A DNA stretch of 40,976 nucleotides. It comes from JBBRYK01 sp038237665. GTDB lineage: Bacteria; Actinomycetota; Thermoleophilia; Gaiellales; Gaiellaceae. The first letter of the stretch is position 1. Each line of letters starts with the position of its first letter. The stretch is taken from positions 1 to 40,976 of the forward strand of contig JBBRYK010000019.1 in assembly GCA_038237665.1 (NCBI GenBank), read 5' to 3'. The notes below the pieces were generated by a model. The model searched no databases. It had not been told where the DNA came from and saw only the letters and a list, made by a program, of their open reading frames with translations. The position numbers and the translations under genes are program-made. Of this stretch, positions 7,493-18,610 are shown one piece after another.

Positions 7493-8597
7493 CTAGAGCA
7501 CCTGGCCGGCGGCCTTGGCGAGCAGGTACGCGTGGATGAAGCCGTCGAGCTTGCCGTCGAGGACTCCCTGCGTGTCGCCCAGCTCGAAATCGGTCCGGTG
7601 GTCCTTGACCATCTGGTAGGGCTGGAGCACGTAGCTTCTGATCTGGCTGCCGAAGCCGATGTCCTGGGCAGCCCCGCGCTCCTTGGCCAGCTCCGCCTCG
7701 CGTTTCTCCTGCTCGAGCTCGGCGAGCCGCGAGGTGAGGATCCGGAGCGCCGTCTGCTTGTTGGACGACTGCGAGCGCTCGTTCTGGCACTGGACGACGA
7801 TCCCGGTCGGCAGATGCGTGATGCGGACCGCCGAGTCGGTCTTGTTGACGTGCTGGCCACCCGCTCCGCTCGCGCGGTACGTGTCGATCCGCAGGTCGGA
7901 TTCGTCCAGGCCGACGTCCTCTCCCTCGGGGAGCAGCGGGCTGACGATCACCTGTGCGAAGGAGGTGTGCCGCCGGTGGGCCTGGTCGAACGGCGAAAGC
8001 CTGACGAGCCGGTGCACGCCACGCTCGGCCTTGAGCACCCCGTACGCGTTCTCGCCCCGCACCGTGAACGTGGCCGACTTGAGACCTGCCTCCTCCCCCG
8101 GGCTCGCCTCGAGCAGTTCCGCGTCGAACCCACGATTCGCGGCCCAGCGGAGATACATGCGCAGCAGGATCTCGGCCCAGTCCTGCGCGTCCGTGCCGCC
8201 GGTGCCGGCGTGAATCGTGACCACGGCGTCGCCCGAGTCGTACTCGCCCGTGAAGAGCGCGTCTTCCTGGAGCCGCTCCAGCTCGCTGCGCAAAGGCTCG
8301 ATCGCCCCGGCGATCTCCTCGGCCATCTCGCCGTCCATCGAGAGCAGCTCGCGCGCGTCCTCGTACTCGCTGAGCAGGCGCTCGTAGCGCTGGAGCCGCT
8401 TGCTCAGGCGGGCATGCTCAGCCGAGACCGATGCTGCCCGTTGCTGGTCGTCCCAGAACCCCGGCTCGCCCAGCTCGCGCTCGAGCGCGGCGATCCGCTC
8501 GGTCAGCGCTTCGGGGTCAAAGGTAATCACGGACCCAGTCCAACTGGGCCCCGATCTCCTCGAGTTGCTGCTCCACCGACGGCGTCTGCTCTGCCAT
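7493..8597 (-). CDS. prfB: Peptide chain release factor 2, expressed by +1 programmed frameshift
   Basis: 367 residues after frameshifting. Zero frame: ATG 8595-8597, 26 codons ending LDWVRDYL, then an in-frame TGA at 8517-8519. A +1 shift at CTTTGAC continues as DPEALTERIAALEREL, the expected RF2 sequence. Later: the stop-codon-recognising SPF tripeptide (RLSPFDQAHRRHTSF) specific for UGA/UAA, and the peptidyl-hydrolysis GGQ motif (SGAGGQHVNKTDSAV). A plain ORF reading would start further upstream at 8650 with an Arg/Ser-rich leader; that is not the real N-terminus. Upstream of ftsEX on the same strand, as is common in actinobacteria. Autoregulated: low RF2 increases frameshifting. Confidence 0.95.
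8516..8522 (-). promoter_or_regulatory. prfB +1 programmed frameshift site CTTTGAC
   Basis: Leu codon CTT (8520-8522) is followed by TGA (8517-8519) and C, the canonical RF2 slippery stop. The bases before it (GGTCCGTGATTAC) lack the strong Shine-Dalgarno-like AGGGGG found 3 bases upstream in E. coli, so the shift may depend mainly on the stop context. Confidence 0.92.
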
Positions 8598-8672
8598 GGA
8601 CGGCAGGCTAGCGGCTGCGAGGGTAGAACCCGCCACGAGGGTGATGCCATGCGCCGCTCTGCCTCCCGCCAC

Positions 8673-10283
8673 CTAACTGGAGCAGCGCCGGGTCGAGACG
8701 CCGGCGAGGGTCTGCAGCGCTCGCTCGGCGCTCAGGCGAAAGGCCAGATCGACCGGCCCGGCGCGCCGCACCTTCAGCGTCACCATGCCGTCGCGCGACC
8801 GGGACACGCACCCGGGCTTCGCCAGCCAGTACGGCGAGTACCGAACGGCGACGCGGTACGACCCTGGCGCTCTGACGTCGAGAGAGAGGCTCGACGGGGT
8901 GAGCCGCGTCACGCGTGCGCGGGCCGGCCCGGTGACGATCGGACGGGCGGCCGGGAGCTCGTAGACGGAGACGGTCGCCGTGCGCAGGACCGGGACGAGA
9001 CCCGACCCACCGCTCCGGAGGAGGTCAGCCTCGGCACGGGCGCTGTAGTCGGGCTCGGCAGCCGAGAGCACGACGTAGCGCACGCCGAGCTTGCGAAGCC
9101 AGGCGCGGTAGGCCCTTGGGCCGTACTCGTCGTAGAGGAGCGCGTTCTCGGGAAAGTCGTCCTGCCGGTACCAGCCGCGGACGATCGGGATCTTCGCCGC
9201 CGGGAAGTACTCGGCCGGCCAGTGGCCGACCGTGTCCACGACCTCGACGCGAAACGAAGGCCCGAGATGGCTGCCGAGAAACGCGACCGCCGGTTGCCAG
9301 TACTCGGGCCGCGATGCGCCGCCACTCCTCGCCCCGAGGATCGACCTGGCGATCGCCGTCCCGTTCCAGGCCAGCGCCAAAACGACCAGAGATACACTCA
9401 CCTGCAGCGGCCGCCAGCCTCGGAGCGTCAGCACGAGGACGGCGATCGGAACGGCCGCGTAGCGCAGGCGCGCGATGTTGCTGCCCACGTCGGAGGGCAC
9501 GGCGAACGCGACCAGGCAGGCGATCGCGTAGGCGCCGAACATCCCCGCGAGCAGCCGCGCGCTCTCGACGCGCGTGGTCACCGCGAGTCCCAGCACGCAA
9601 AACGTGAGGGCGCCGAGCAGGTCGAGCACCGAGAACGGATAGTGGCCGCCGCCCGGAAAGAGCCGGCCGAGCACGAGCTCGATCAGCCCTCCGGCGACGA
9701 TCACGAGGGCCGGCACCGTGACCTGCTCCCGTGTCCTCCTGGCGACCAGGGCTCCGGAGAGGAGCACCGCCAGGAACGCGAAGGCCAGCGGGCTGGCGGC
9801 GAGCGTCAGGGCCGCGAAGACGGCGAACCGCGCCCGGCGATGCTCCTGCAGCGCATAGATCGCGAGCAGCGCGAGCGCGATGCCGAGCGCAAACGGGAAG
9901 GCAGCCGAGAACACGGTCGCGGGCCAGATGAGCGCGAACGTCCGGCTCGAGAGCCGGCCGGGCGGCCCCCACTGCCGCAGAACGACGAGGGTGAAGGCAA
10001 GGGCAGCGGTCGCGACCGAGGCCAGAGCGAGCACCTTGATCCCGAGCAGCCCGGCGAGCGGGTAGTAGAGCACGCTGTAAGTGACGAACGAGTAGCGGCC
10101 CGCGTACCAGAAGTTGTTCCAGAGGACGAGGCCGTGCTCCGCGAAGAAAAGACGCTGGTAGAGGTGGCCGGCAAGGTCGACACCGGGCGGGCCGACCCAG
10201 AGCAGGATGGCGGCGAGGGCCGCGGCCGCTATCCCGGCCGCGAAGGCCTCGCGCTCCGCAGACGGGGCACGAAGCACGTGCAC
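8673..10283 (-). CDS. Polytopic membrane protein, glycosyltransferase-like shape
   Basis: 536 residues. About ten hydrophobic segments fill the first 330 residues, beginning right after a short N-terminus. A D-x-x-G-H stretch (GVDLAGHLYQRLFF) follows the first segment. The remaining about 200 residues look extracytoplasmic, with YFPAAKIPIVRGWYRQDDFP and YLxxLGVRYVVL-like text reminiscent of membrane proteins of the YfhO/PTPS-related or GT-C type. That resemblance is weak; no catalytic motif is certain. Start GTG (10281-10283) has no clear ribosome site, and another GTG lies two codons later. It sits between secA and prfB on the same strand, 118 bp after secA. Possibly adds or moves envelope sugars. 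Confidence 0.7.
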   Translation of the reverse strand: MHVLRAPSAEREAFAAGIAAAALAAILLWVGPPGVDLAGHLYQRLFFAEHGLVLWNNFWYAGRYSFVTYSVLYYPLAGLLGIKVLALASVATAALAFTLVVLRQWGPPGRLSSRTFALIWPATVFSAAFPFALGIALALLAIYALQEHRRARFAVFAALTLAASPLAFAFLAVLLSGALVARRTREQVTVPALVIVAGGLIELVLGRLFPGGGHYPFSVLDLLGALTFCVLGLAVTTRVESARLLAGMFGAYAIACLVAFAVPSDVGSNIARLRYAAVPIAVLVLTLRGWRPLQVSVSLVVLALAWNGTAIARSILGARSGGASRPEYWQPAVAFLGSHLGPSFRVEVVDTVGHWPAEYFPAAKIPIVRGWYRQDDFPENALLYDEYGPRAYRAWLRKLGVRYVVLSAAEPDYSARAEADLLRSGGSGLVPVLRTATVSVYELPAARPIVTGPARARVTRLTPSSLSLDVRAPGSYRVAVRYSPYWLAKPGCVSRSRDGMVTLKVRRAGPVDLAFRLSAERALQTLAGVSTRRCSS

Positions 10284-10400
10284 ACCAGGAAACTATCCGC
10301 TGGCGCGTGTTTCGAAGCCGCAGCAACCGCCGAGCGGCGTACTGTTTCGGCGAACGGCCGAAGCCGAGGCCGCTGGCTCGGAGAGTGGAAGCCGCCCCGG

Positions 10401-13124
<2,724 letters not shown>

Positions 13125-13185
13125 CGCTTTCTAGAGTATCGACTGACCCCCGGGCTGCTCTTGCTGAGACGCGAGCATGAAACTC

Positions 13186-13749
13186 CTAGAGCGGAGCGAC
13201 GAGCACTTCCCAGAGCCGGCCGTCAAGCCGTTCCGCGCGCAGGACGTACGAGGCGAACCGGCCGGCGCCCAGCTCCTCGAGCGACCGAATGCTTCCGAAC
13301 GTCCGCTCCCCGTCCACGACCAGCACCCGATCGCCCTGGTAGACGGTCAGGTCGACCTCGTCACCGTCGACGTCCTCGGGCACCTCGGCGACCTCGATCC
13401 GTTTCGCCGCCACGGCGAAGCGGTTCTCGGCCTTGCGGACCGCCTCGGCTCGGTACGGAGGCTCGATGGTCGTCTCGAGCGCGGCGGCCAGGGGCGCGAG
13501 CGCCTCATCGGGCACGTCGTCGTCGGTCTCGAGCAGGAGTGTCCCGTCCGGGAGGGCAACGAACCCAACCCACTCGCCGTCGAAAGGCGCAGTCGCGAGC
13601 ACGACCGCGTCCCACTGCCTGGGCCGGGGGACGCCATGGATGCCGGCCTCACCCCACCGGGGCGTGGTGTCGTGCGGGGGTGGAGGGCCGCTGTTCAGCC
13701 CGCCCTCCCGCGCCAGGCGCTCGTGGAGCGGCTCGCGGCGCCGGAACAT
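13186..13749 (-). CDS. Conserved-looking protein of unknown function between hpf and secA
   Basis: 187 residues, no signal peptide or membrane segment. The first about 45 residues are Pro/Arg/Gly rich and likely disordered. Then a compact alpha/beta-looking part contains WDAVVLATAPFDGEWVGFVA, an acidic stretch (ETDDDVPDEAL) and a C-terminal region VDLTVYQGDRVLVVDGERTF...SIRSLEELG. Start ATG (13747-13749) has GGAG 8 bases upstream, overlapping the end of hpf, so it is in the hpf-secA operon. No family recognised. Context suggests a role near ribosome hibernation or export, but that is only inference. Confidence 0.75.
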   Translation of the reverse strand: MFRRREPLHERLAREGGLNSGPPPPHDTTPRWGEAGIHGVPRPRQWDAVVLATAPFDGEWVGFVALPDGTLLLETDDDVPDEALAPLAAALETTIEPPYRAEAVRKAENRFAVAAKRIEVAEVPEDVDGDEVDLTVYQGDRVLVVDGERTFGSIRSLEELGAGRFASYVLRAERLDGRLWEVLVAPL

Positions 13750-13761
13750 CTCGAAGGCTCC

Positions 13762-14298
13762 CTACTGCGGCTCGATCAGGCCGTAGTCGCCGTCGTGCCG
13801 CCGGTAGACGACGTTCATCTCGCCGGTGTCGGCGTTCCGGAACACGAAGAAGTCGTGCCCGATCAGCTCGAGTTGGAGCACGGCCTCCTCCGGGCTCATC
13901 GGCTTGACGGCGAACTGCTTCGTCTTGACGACGCGCGGCCCCTCGACGTCCTCCGACTCCGTCTGCTCCTGGGCAGCCACCGGCTCGGCGCGGTGGCCGT
14001 GCCGCCGCCGCTTGTCGCGGTAGCGCGTGACCTGGCGTTCGAGCTTATCGACCAGCTGGTCGATCGACGCTTTCATGTCGGCCGAGGATTCGCGCGCCCG
14101 AAGCACCGGGCCCTTCGTCCAGATCGTCGCCTCCGCGACGTTGTTGTTGGCGATCGACGGATTCCGCTCCACAGCGAGCTCCAGCTCGACGCGCGTCGGG
14201 CCGTTGAGCTGGCGTTCGAGCTTGCCGAGCTTTTCCTCGGCGTACTCGCGGATCTGATCGCTGACCTCGACGTTCTTGCCCTTCACCAGAAGACGCAC
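13762..14298 (-). CDS. hpf: Long-form ribosome hibernation promoting factor
   Basis: 178 residues. The N-terminal S30AE domain (MRLLVKGKNVEVSDQIREYA, residues 1 to about 95) binds the decoding region of the 30S subunit. After a charged linker, the C-terminal dimerisation domain (about 125-178, KTKQFAVKPMSPEEAVLQLE, GHDFFVFRNADTGEMNVVYR) makes this the long form that forms 100S ribosome dimers. Start GTG (14296-14298) with GGAG 7 bases upstream; the upstream in-frame extension is Arg/Gly-rich and opposite comF, so it was rejected. Located between comF and secA as in many actinobacteria. Confidence 0.95.
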   Translation of the reverse strand: MRLLVKGKNVEVSDQIREYAEEKLGKLERQLNGPTRVELELAVERNPSIANNNVAEATIWTKGPVLRARESSADMKASIDQLVDKLERQVTRYRDKRRRHGHRAEPVAAQEQTESEDVEGPRVVKTKQFAVKPMSPEEAVLQLELIGHDFFVFRNADTGEMNVVYRRHDGDYGLIEPQ

Positions 14299-14330
14299 TC
14301 GTCTCTCCTCTCGTCGGGTCTCCCTGGAAT

Positions 14331-14999
14331 CTACCGAACGGCCCGCGCGAAGGTCACGACCTCGACCCGCCGCGCCCCGGCCTGCCGAAGCGCCGACGCA
14401 GCTGCGTTGACCGTCGCCCCGGTCGTGTAGACGTCGTCGACGAGCAGCACCTCGGGCGGAGCACGGCCCACAGGCCGAAAGGCGCCGCGAACGTTCCGCC
14501 GGCGTTCGGCCAGCGCCAGGCCCCGCTGACGGCGCTCGACGCGCCGCGCTCGCCCCAGCAGCGGTTCGACCGGAAGGCCCCAGCCCTCGCCCAGGAGCCG
14601 AGCGAGCCGCTCTGGGGGATGATGGCCGCGCTTGAGGCTCCGCTCGCCGTCGGGGGGAACGAAGGTGACCGCGCGCGCCGAGGGACGGGGCAGGGTTGCC
14701 ACGACGATCTCCGCTGCCAGACCTGCGAGCCGGCGCAGACCGCGCTCCTTCCAGGCGGCGACGAACGCTCTGACCGCCTCGTCGTAGCCAACCGCAGCGC
14801 GCGCGTGCGCGAACGAGACCCTCCGCCCCGCGCATTCGCGACAGCGAGAGACCGGCCATGCAGTCGGAGCGCCGCACCGATCGCACAGAGGCTGGGCCAG
14901 ACGCGGCAGACCGGCAAGACAGGGCCTGCACACCTGTGCTCCGCCGCTTCGGCACGCGACGCAGCGCGGCGGAAGCAGGAGGTCGAGAACTGTTGCCAT
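14331..14999 (-). CDS. comF: ComF-family phosphoribosyltransferase-like protein
   Basis: About 222 residues. Cysteine pairs CVAC, CRPC, CDRC and CREC in the first 60 residues form the ComF zinc finger. The C-terminal half has the PRPP-binding loop VLLVDDVYTTGAT typical of type I phosphoribosyltransferases. ComF is needed for DNA uptake in naturally competent bacteria; in many others its role is unknown. Start ATG at 14997-14999 is preferred over a TTG three codons upstream. hpf follows 32 bp downstream. Confidence 0.9.
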   Translation of the reverse strand: MATVLDLLLPPRCVACRSGGAQVCRPCLAGLPRLAQPLCDRCGAPTAWPVSRCRECAGRRVSFAHARAAVGYDEAVRAFVAAWKERGLRRLAGLAAEIVVATLPRPSARAVTFVPPDGERSLKRGHHPPERLARLLGEGWGLPVEPLLGRARRVERRQRGLALAERRRNVRGAFRPVGRAPPEVLLVDDVYTTGATVNAAASALRQAGARRVEVVTFARAVR

Positions 15000-15086
15000 G
15001 AATGACAACTTAGCCGAGGCGCTGGACAGATCGTCCCCCCTTGCCGCGGGAGCACGGTTACGAATCTGTGCCGACTTCGTGCCGGC

Positions 15087-15857
15087 TTACAACGCGTAGT
15101 CGTCGCGGCGAGGCAGGCCGACGCGCTCGCGTAGCCGGTTGTCGGCCACGAGGAGCTGGGCGCGGTCTCCGATGTCGAGCCACGGCTCGCTGAAGCGGAA
15201 GCCGTAGACCGGCTCGCGTGTGTAGAGCCAGGCCAGGAAAGCCCCGGAGTGGTCGGCCGAGTTTCCCTCGGCGAGGTACCGGTCGATCAGCGGCACGTGC
15301 GCGCGATGGAAGAGATAGATGGCCGCCGAGATGAGGTTGCTCGTCGGACGCTCGGGCTTCTCCTCGAGCCGCACGACGCGGTCGTCCTCGTCCAGGTCGA
15401 CGACCCCGTAGAGCGACGCGAGCGACGGATCGGCGAGCCGGTGGACGGCGATCGTGCTCGCCTCCCCCTTCCCGCGCCAGAAGTCCACGTAGTCGCGGAG
15501 GCTGAACTCGAACAGGTTGTCACCGGCGATGACGAGCAGGTCTTCCCCGGCCAGGCCGGCTGCCTCGATCGCGAAGCGCACGTCGCCGACCGCTCCGAGG
15601 CGGTCCTCGTTCGTTCGAGTGCCGTCGTCGTGCACGCGCACGCCGCCGCCGCGCTCCTTTGCCCAGCGTTCGAAATCCGGCGCCCAGCGCGAATTGGTGA
15701 CCAGGTGGACGGCTTCGACGCCGTCGACCTCGGCGATCTTGTCCAGGATCCAGTCGACCATCGGCCTGCCCCCGACCGGAAGTAGCGGTTTTGCGACCGA
15801 CTCGGTCAACGGGCGCAGGCGGGTGGCGTATCCCGCCGCGAGAATCACGGCCTGCAC
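15087..15857 (-). CDS. Sugar nucleotidyltransferase (NDP-sugar pyrophosphorylase family)
   Basis: 256 residues. The N-terminal motif LAAGYATRLRPLTESVAKP with LLPVGGRPM is the nucleotide- and magnesium-binding signature. GDNLF carries the metal-binding aspartate and the EEKPERPTSNLI stretch the sugar-binding lysine/glutamate region. It likely makes an NDP-activated hexose (dTDP-glucose or GDP-mannose type) from NTP and sugar-1-phosphate. Single-domain, no left-handed beta-helix acyltransferase. Start GTG (15855-15857) lies 2 bases after the mtnA stop, so it is translated from the mtnA message; this pairing with methionine salvage is odd and may only be operon packing. The nucleotide and sugar specificity cannot be read. 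Confidence 0.88.
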   Translation of the reverse strand: MQAVILAAGYATRLRPLTESVAKPLLPVGGRPMVDWILDKIAEVDGVEAVHLVTNSRWAPDFERWAKERGGGVRVHDDGTRTNEDRLGAVGDVRFAIEAAGLAGEDLLVIAGDNLFEFSLRDYVDFWRGKGEASTIAVHRLADPSLASLYGVVDLDEDDRVVRLEEKPERPTSNLISAAIYLFHRAHVPLIDRYLAEGNSADHSGAFLAWLYTREPVYGFRFSEPWLDIGDRAQLLVADNRLRERVGLPRRDDYAL

Positions 15858-15859
15858 GG

Positions 15860-16816
15860 CTAGGTGACCGGGACCCGCTGGGGCAAGGTCAACTCGTACG
15901 GCGCCCGGTGAACGCCCTCCTCGGTCACGATCGCGGCGATCAGCGACGCAGGCGTGACGTCGAACGCGGGGTTCCGGGCCTGGAAACGGGCCGTGATCTC
16001 CGCTCCACTCCGTTCCTCGATCGGGATCCCGGCGCCGGTCGGCGTATCCGGATCGAGCGTCGATGTCGGCGCGACGACGTAGAAGGGCACGTCGTGGTAC
16101 TCCGCCAGGACGGCGAGCGAGTAGGTCCCGATCTTGTTGGCGGTGTCGCCGTTGGCCGCGATCCGGTCGGCACCGGTGAGGATGCAGTCCACCTCGCCGG
16201 CCGCCATCAGCGACGCGGCCGCGGAATCGGCGATCACCGTGTGCGGGATGCCGTCCTGCTCGAGCTCCCACGCGGTCAGCCGGCTGCCCTGCAGCAGCGG
16301 GCGCGTCTCGTCGACGAAGACGTGGCGCAGCAGGCCGCTTGTCCAGGCCAGATGCAGAGCGCCGAGAGCCGTCCCGTAGCCGCCGGTGGCCAGGCCGCCG
16401 GTGTTGCAATGGGTGAGCGCAGTCGAGCCGGGTGCGATCAGCGCCGCGGCGTGCTCCCCCATCCGCCGGCACCGGTCGACCTCCTCGCGGTGGATCTCTC
16501 GTGCACGCCCGGCTGGATCGTCCGCGGCACGCACCTCGGCAAGCGCCCAGGCCAGGTTGGCAGCGGTCGGCCGCGCCGAGACGAGTACGCTCTCGGCCTC
16601 GTCCAGATCCTCGCCGCGAGCAACGGCGAGGGCGAAGCCGTAGGCGCCGGCGATCCCGATCGCCGGCGCCCCCCGAACGGCAAGCGTCCGGATCGCCTCG
16701 GCGACCTCGGCCACAGACCGACATTCAAGCTCGACCTCTGCGTCAGGCAGCCGCCGCTGATCCAGAAAGACGACCCGGTCGCTTTCCAACCGAAGAATGC
16801 GCTCGGGCTCAAGCAC
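15860..16816 (-). CDS. mtnA: S-methyl-5-thioribose-1-phosphate isomerase
   Basis: 318 residues. Converts methylthioribose-1-phosphate to methylthioribulose-1-phosphate in methionine salvage. It has RGAPAIG (49-55), catalytic-type C137 in THCNTG, VFVDETRPLLQGSRLTAWEL, and D216 in GADRIAANGDTANKIGT, all MtnA hallmarks that separate it from eIF2B subunits. Start GTG (16814-16816) with a weak GGGCAGG upstream. It lies 128 bp after ahcY on the same strand, in keeping with SAM by-product recycling. No other salvage gene (mtnN, mtnK, mtnB) is in the window. Confidence 0.93.
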   Translation of the reverse strand: MLEPERILRLESDRVVFLDQRRLPDAEVELECRSVAEVAEAIRTLAVRGAPAIGIAGAYGFALAVARGEDLDEAESVLVSARPTAANLAWALAEVRAADDPAGRAREIHREEVDRCRRMGEHAAALIAPGSTALTHCNTGGLATGGYGTALGALHLAWTSGLLRHVFVDETRPLLQGSRLTAWELEQDGIPHTVIADSAAASLMAAGEVDCILTGADRIAANGDTANKIGTYSLAVLAEYHDVPFYVVAPTSTLDPDTPTGAGIPIEERSGAEITARFQARNPAFDVTPASLIAAIVTEEGVHRAPYELTLPQRVPVT

Positions 16817-16926
16817 GCCTGCCCAGACCTCCCGTGCACAACGCGTTGCGGCCGGAGCCGGACTTGCTCCGGCGGGAGGCCAAACGGCAATCCTTCACTG
16901 CCACGCGAAGAAGGAGGGGGCTCGTG

Positions 16927-16945
16927 GGGGAACCCTGGGTTCCCC
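16927..16945 (-). terminator. Hairpin at the end of ahcY
   Basis: GGGGAACC (16927-16934) and GGTTCCCC (16938-16945) form an 8-bp perfect stem with a 3-nt loop right at the ahcY stop. On the minus strand it is followed by CACGAGCC, with no U tract. Confidence 0.4.
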
Positions 16946-18213
16946 TACGTCCCCTCGTCCCAGGAGGCGAGGTACTTGGCCTGTTCCTCGGTCAGCTGGT
17001 CGATGTCGACACCCATCGTCTCGAGCTTCAGACGGGCGATCTCCTCGTCGATCGCCTGCGGCACGGGGTAGACCTTGCGCTCCAGCTCCTGCGCGTGCTG
17101 CACGGCGTATTCGGCCGAGAGGGCCTGGTTCGCGAAGGACATGTCCATGACGAGCGCCGGGTGCCCTTCCGCGGCGGCGAGGTTGACGAGCCTGCCGTCG
17201 GCGATGAGAAAGATCCTGCGGCCGTCCTGAAGAAGGAACTCCTCCACGAACTCGCGCACCTTGCGGGTCTCGGCGGCCAGGGAGCGCAGCCCCGGAATCT
17301 CGATCTCGACGTTGAAGTGGCCGGTGTTGGCCAGGATCGCTCCGTCCTTCATCCGCTCCATGTGGCCACGCGTAATGACGGACTTGTCCCCGGTCGCGGT
17401 GCAGAAAAGGTCGCCGACCTCGGCAGCCTTCTCCATCGGCAGCACCTCGTAGCCGTCCATGAGCGCCTCGAGCGCGCGCATCGGATCGATCTCGGTGACG
17501 ATCACGTGCGCGCCCATGCCCCGGGCCCGCATCGCGACACCGCGGCCGACCCAGCCGTAGCCGCAGACGACGAAGCGCTTGCCTGCGAGCAAGACATTCG
17601 TCGCCCGGATGATTCCGTCGATCGTGGACTGGCCGGTGCCGTACCGGTTGTCGAACAGATGCTTCGTCTTGGCCTCGTTCACGGCGATGACCGGGAAGCC
17701 GAGCGCACCGTCGCGCTCGAGCGCCTTCAACCGGATGACGCCGGTGGTCGTCTCCTCCGTGCCCGCGATGATGTCGCCGAGCTGCTCGCGCCGGTGGGAG
17801 TGCAGGACACCGATCACGTCGGCGCCGTCGTCCATCGTCAGCTGCGGCTTGTGGTCGACCGCGGCCTCGATGTGCGCGTAGTAGGTGTCGTTGTCCTCGC
17901 CCTTGATCGCGAAGACGGAGATGTCGTACTCGTCGACGAGCGCGGCTGCGACGTCGTCCTGCGTGGAGAGCGGGTTCGACGCGCAGAGCACGACGTCGGC
18001 GCCGCCCGCCTGGAGCGTCCGGGCGAGGTTGGCCGTCTCGGTCGTGACGTGCAGGCACGCGGCCACTCGATGGCCGGCCAGCGGCTTCTCCTGTTCGAAC
18101 CGCTCGCGGATGGCCGCGAGCACCGGCATCTGCCGGTCGGCCCATTCGATCCGCCTCACGCCCTCCTCGGCGAGGGCAAGGTCCTTGACGTCGTAACGCT
18201 TCGTGGTAGCCAT
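16945..18213 (-). CDS. ahcY: Adenosylhomocysteinase (S-adenosylhomocysteine hydrolase)
   Basis: 422 residues, the shorter prokaryotic form. Splits S-adenosylhomocysteine to adenosine and homocysteine, which metH or the MetE-like pair can remethylate. Substrate-binding CLHVTTETANL with H55, the DDGAD motif (128-132), TEETTTGVIRL, and NEAKTKHLFDNRYGTGQS; NAD-binding GYGWVGRG (218-225). Start ATG (18211-18213) with AAAGGA 8 bases upstream. Only 17 bp separate it from the MerR-type regulator, which is likely its co-transcribed regulator. Confidence 0.97.
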   Translation of the reverse strand: MATTKRYDVKDLALAEEGVRRIEWADRQMPVLAAIRERFEQEKPLAGHRVAACLHVTTETANLARTLQAGGADVVLCASNPLSTQDDVAAALVDEYDISVFAIKGEDNDTYYAHIEAAVDHKPQLTMDDGADVIGVLHSHRREQLGDIIAGTEETTTGVIRLKALERDGALGFPVIAVNEAKTKHLFDNRYGTGQSTIDGIIRATNVLLAGKRFVVCGYGWVGRGVAMRARGMGAHVIVTEIDPMRALEALMDGYEVLPMEKAAEVGDLFCTATGDKSVITRGHMERMKDGAILANTGHFNVEIEIPGLRSLAAETRKVREFVEEFLLQDGRRIFLIADGRLVNLAAAEGHPALVMDMSFANQALSAEYAVQHAQELERKVYPVPQAIDEEIARLKLETMGVDIDQLTEEQAKYLASWDEGT

Positions 18214-18230
18214 GCAGTGAATCCTTTCGG

Positions 18231-18578
18231 TCAGGCGGCGAGCAGCCGCTCGTGCTTACGCTGTTCCCATTCGACCCAGGCCGGCGTTGCCGCCCCGGGC
18301 GAGGCAAAATCTGTTCCTGCGAGCCATGTCTCGACCGCGGCCTGAAGCCGAGGGTCGCGGCGCAGCCGGACGAGGAAGGCTAGCTCGTCGAGCTCCACGC
18401 TGTAGATACGGCGCAACTCGCGCAGCGACCGGAGCTGGTTCAGCTCCCGCAGGCCGTAGAGGCGGTAGCCCGAAGGCCGCCGGCGCGGGACGACGAGACC
18501 GGCCTCCTCGAGGTAGCGCAGCATGCGCGCCGACCAGCCGGTCCGCGCCGCCGCCTCGCCTACGGTCAGCTCCTTCAT
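18231..18578 (-). CDS. MerR-family transcriptional regulator
   Basis: 115 residues. The N-terminal winged helix reads LTVGEAAARTGWSARMLRYL then EEAGLVVPRRRPSGYRLYG, the diagnostic MerR DNA-binding pattern. After the dimerisation helix (to about residue 75) there is only a short tail, so no large effector domain and no cysteine metal site. Upstream of ahcY with 17 bp between; an imperfect dyad lies directly before its start (18585-18610). This suggests autoregulation together with ahcY, perhaps in response to a SAM-cycle metabolite; the signal is not readable. Confidence 0.88.
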   Translation of the reverse strand: MKELTVGEAAARTGWSARMLRYLEEAGLVVPRRRPSGYRLYGLRELNQLRSLRELRRIYSVELDELAFLVRLRRDPRLQAAVETWLAGTDFASPGAATPAWVEWEQRKHERLLAA

Positions 18579-18584
18579 GGAGCA

Positions 18585-18610
18585 AACCTTATCACAACAG
18601 TGTGAAGGTT
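18585..18610. promoter_or_regulatory. Imperfect dyad before the MerR-ahcY genes, candidate operator
   Basis: AACCTT (18585-18590), AT, CACA then a 4-base centre ACAG, then TGTG and AAGGTT (18605-18610). Ten bases match on each side with a 2-base insertion in the left arm. It ends 6 bases before the MerR start and touches the stop of the cupin gene. No convincing -35/-10 pair with a long MerR-type spacer was found. Confidence 0.45.

Noticed and set aside
8598..8650. Extension of prfB to 8650 without frameshift
   Set aside because: The extension is Arg/Ser/Pro-rich and unlike RF2, while the other frame gives the expected N-terminus ending at CTTTGAC.
16851..16873. GCCGGAG/CTCCGGC stem before mtnA as a regulatory element
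   Set aside because: A 7-bp GC stem is common by chance at this base composition and no further structure or U tract accompanies it.
18214..18240. SAH riboswitch before ahcY
   Set aside because: Only 17 bp separate ahcY from the MerR gene, too little for the aptamer.
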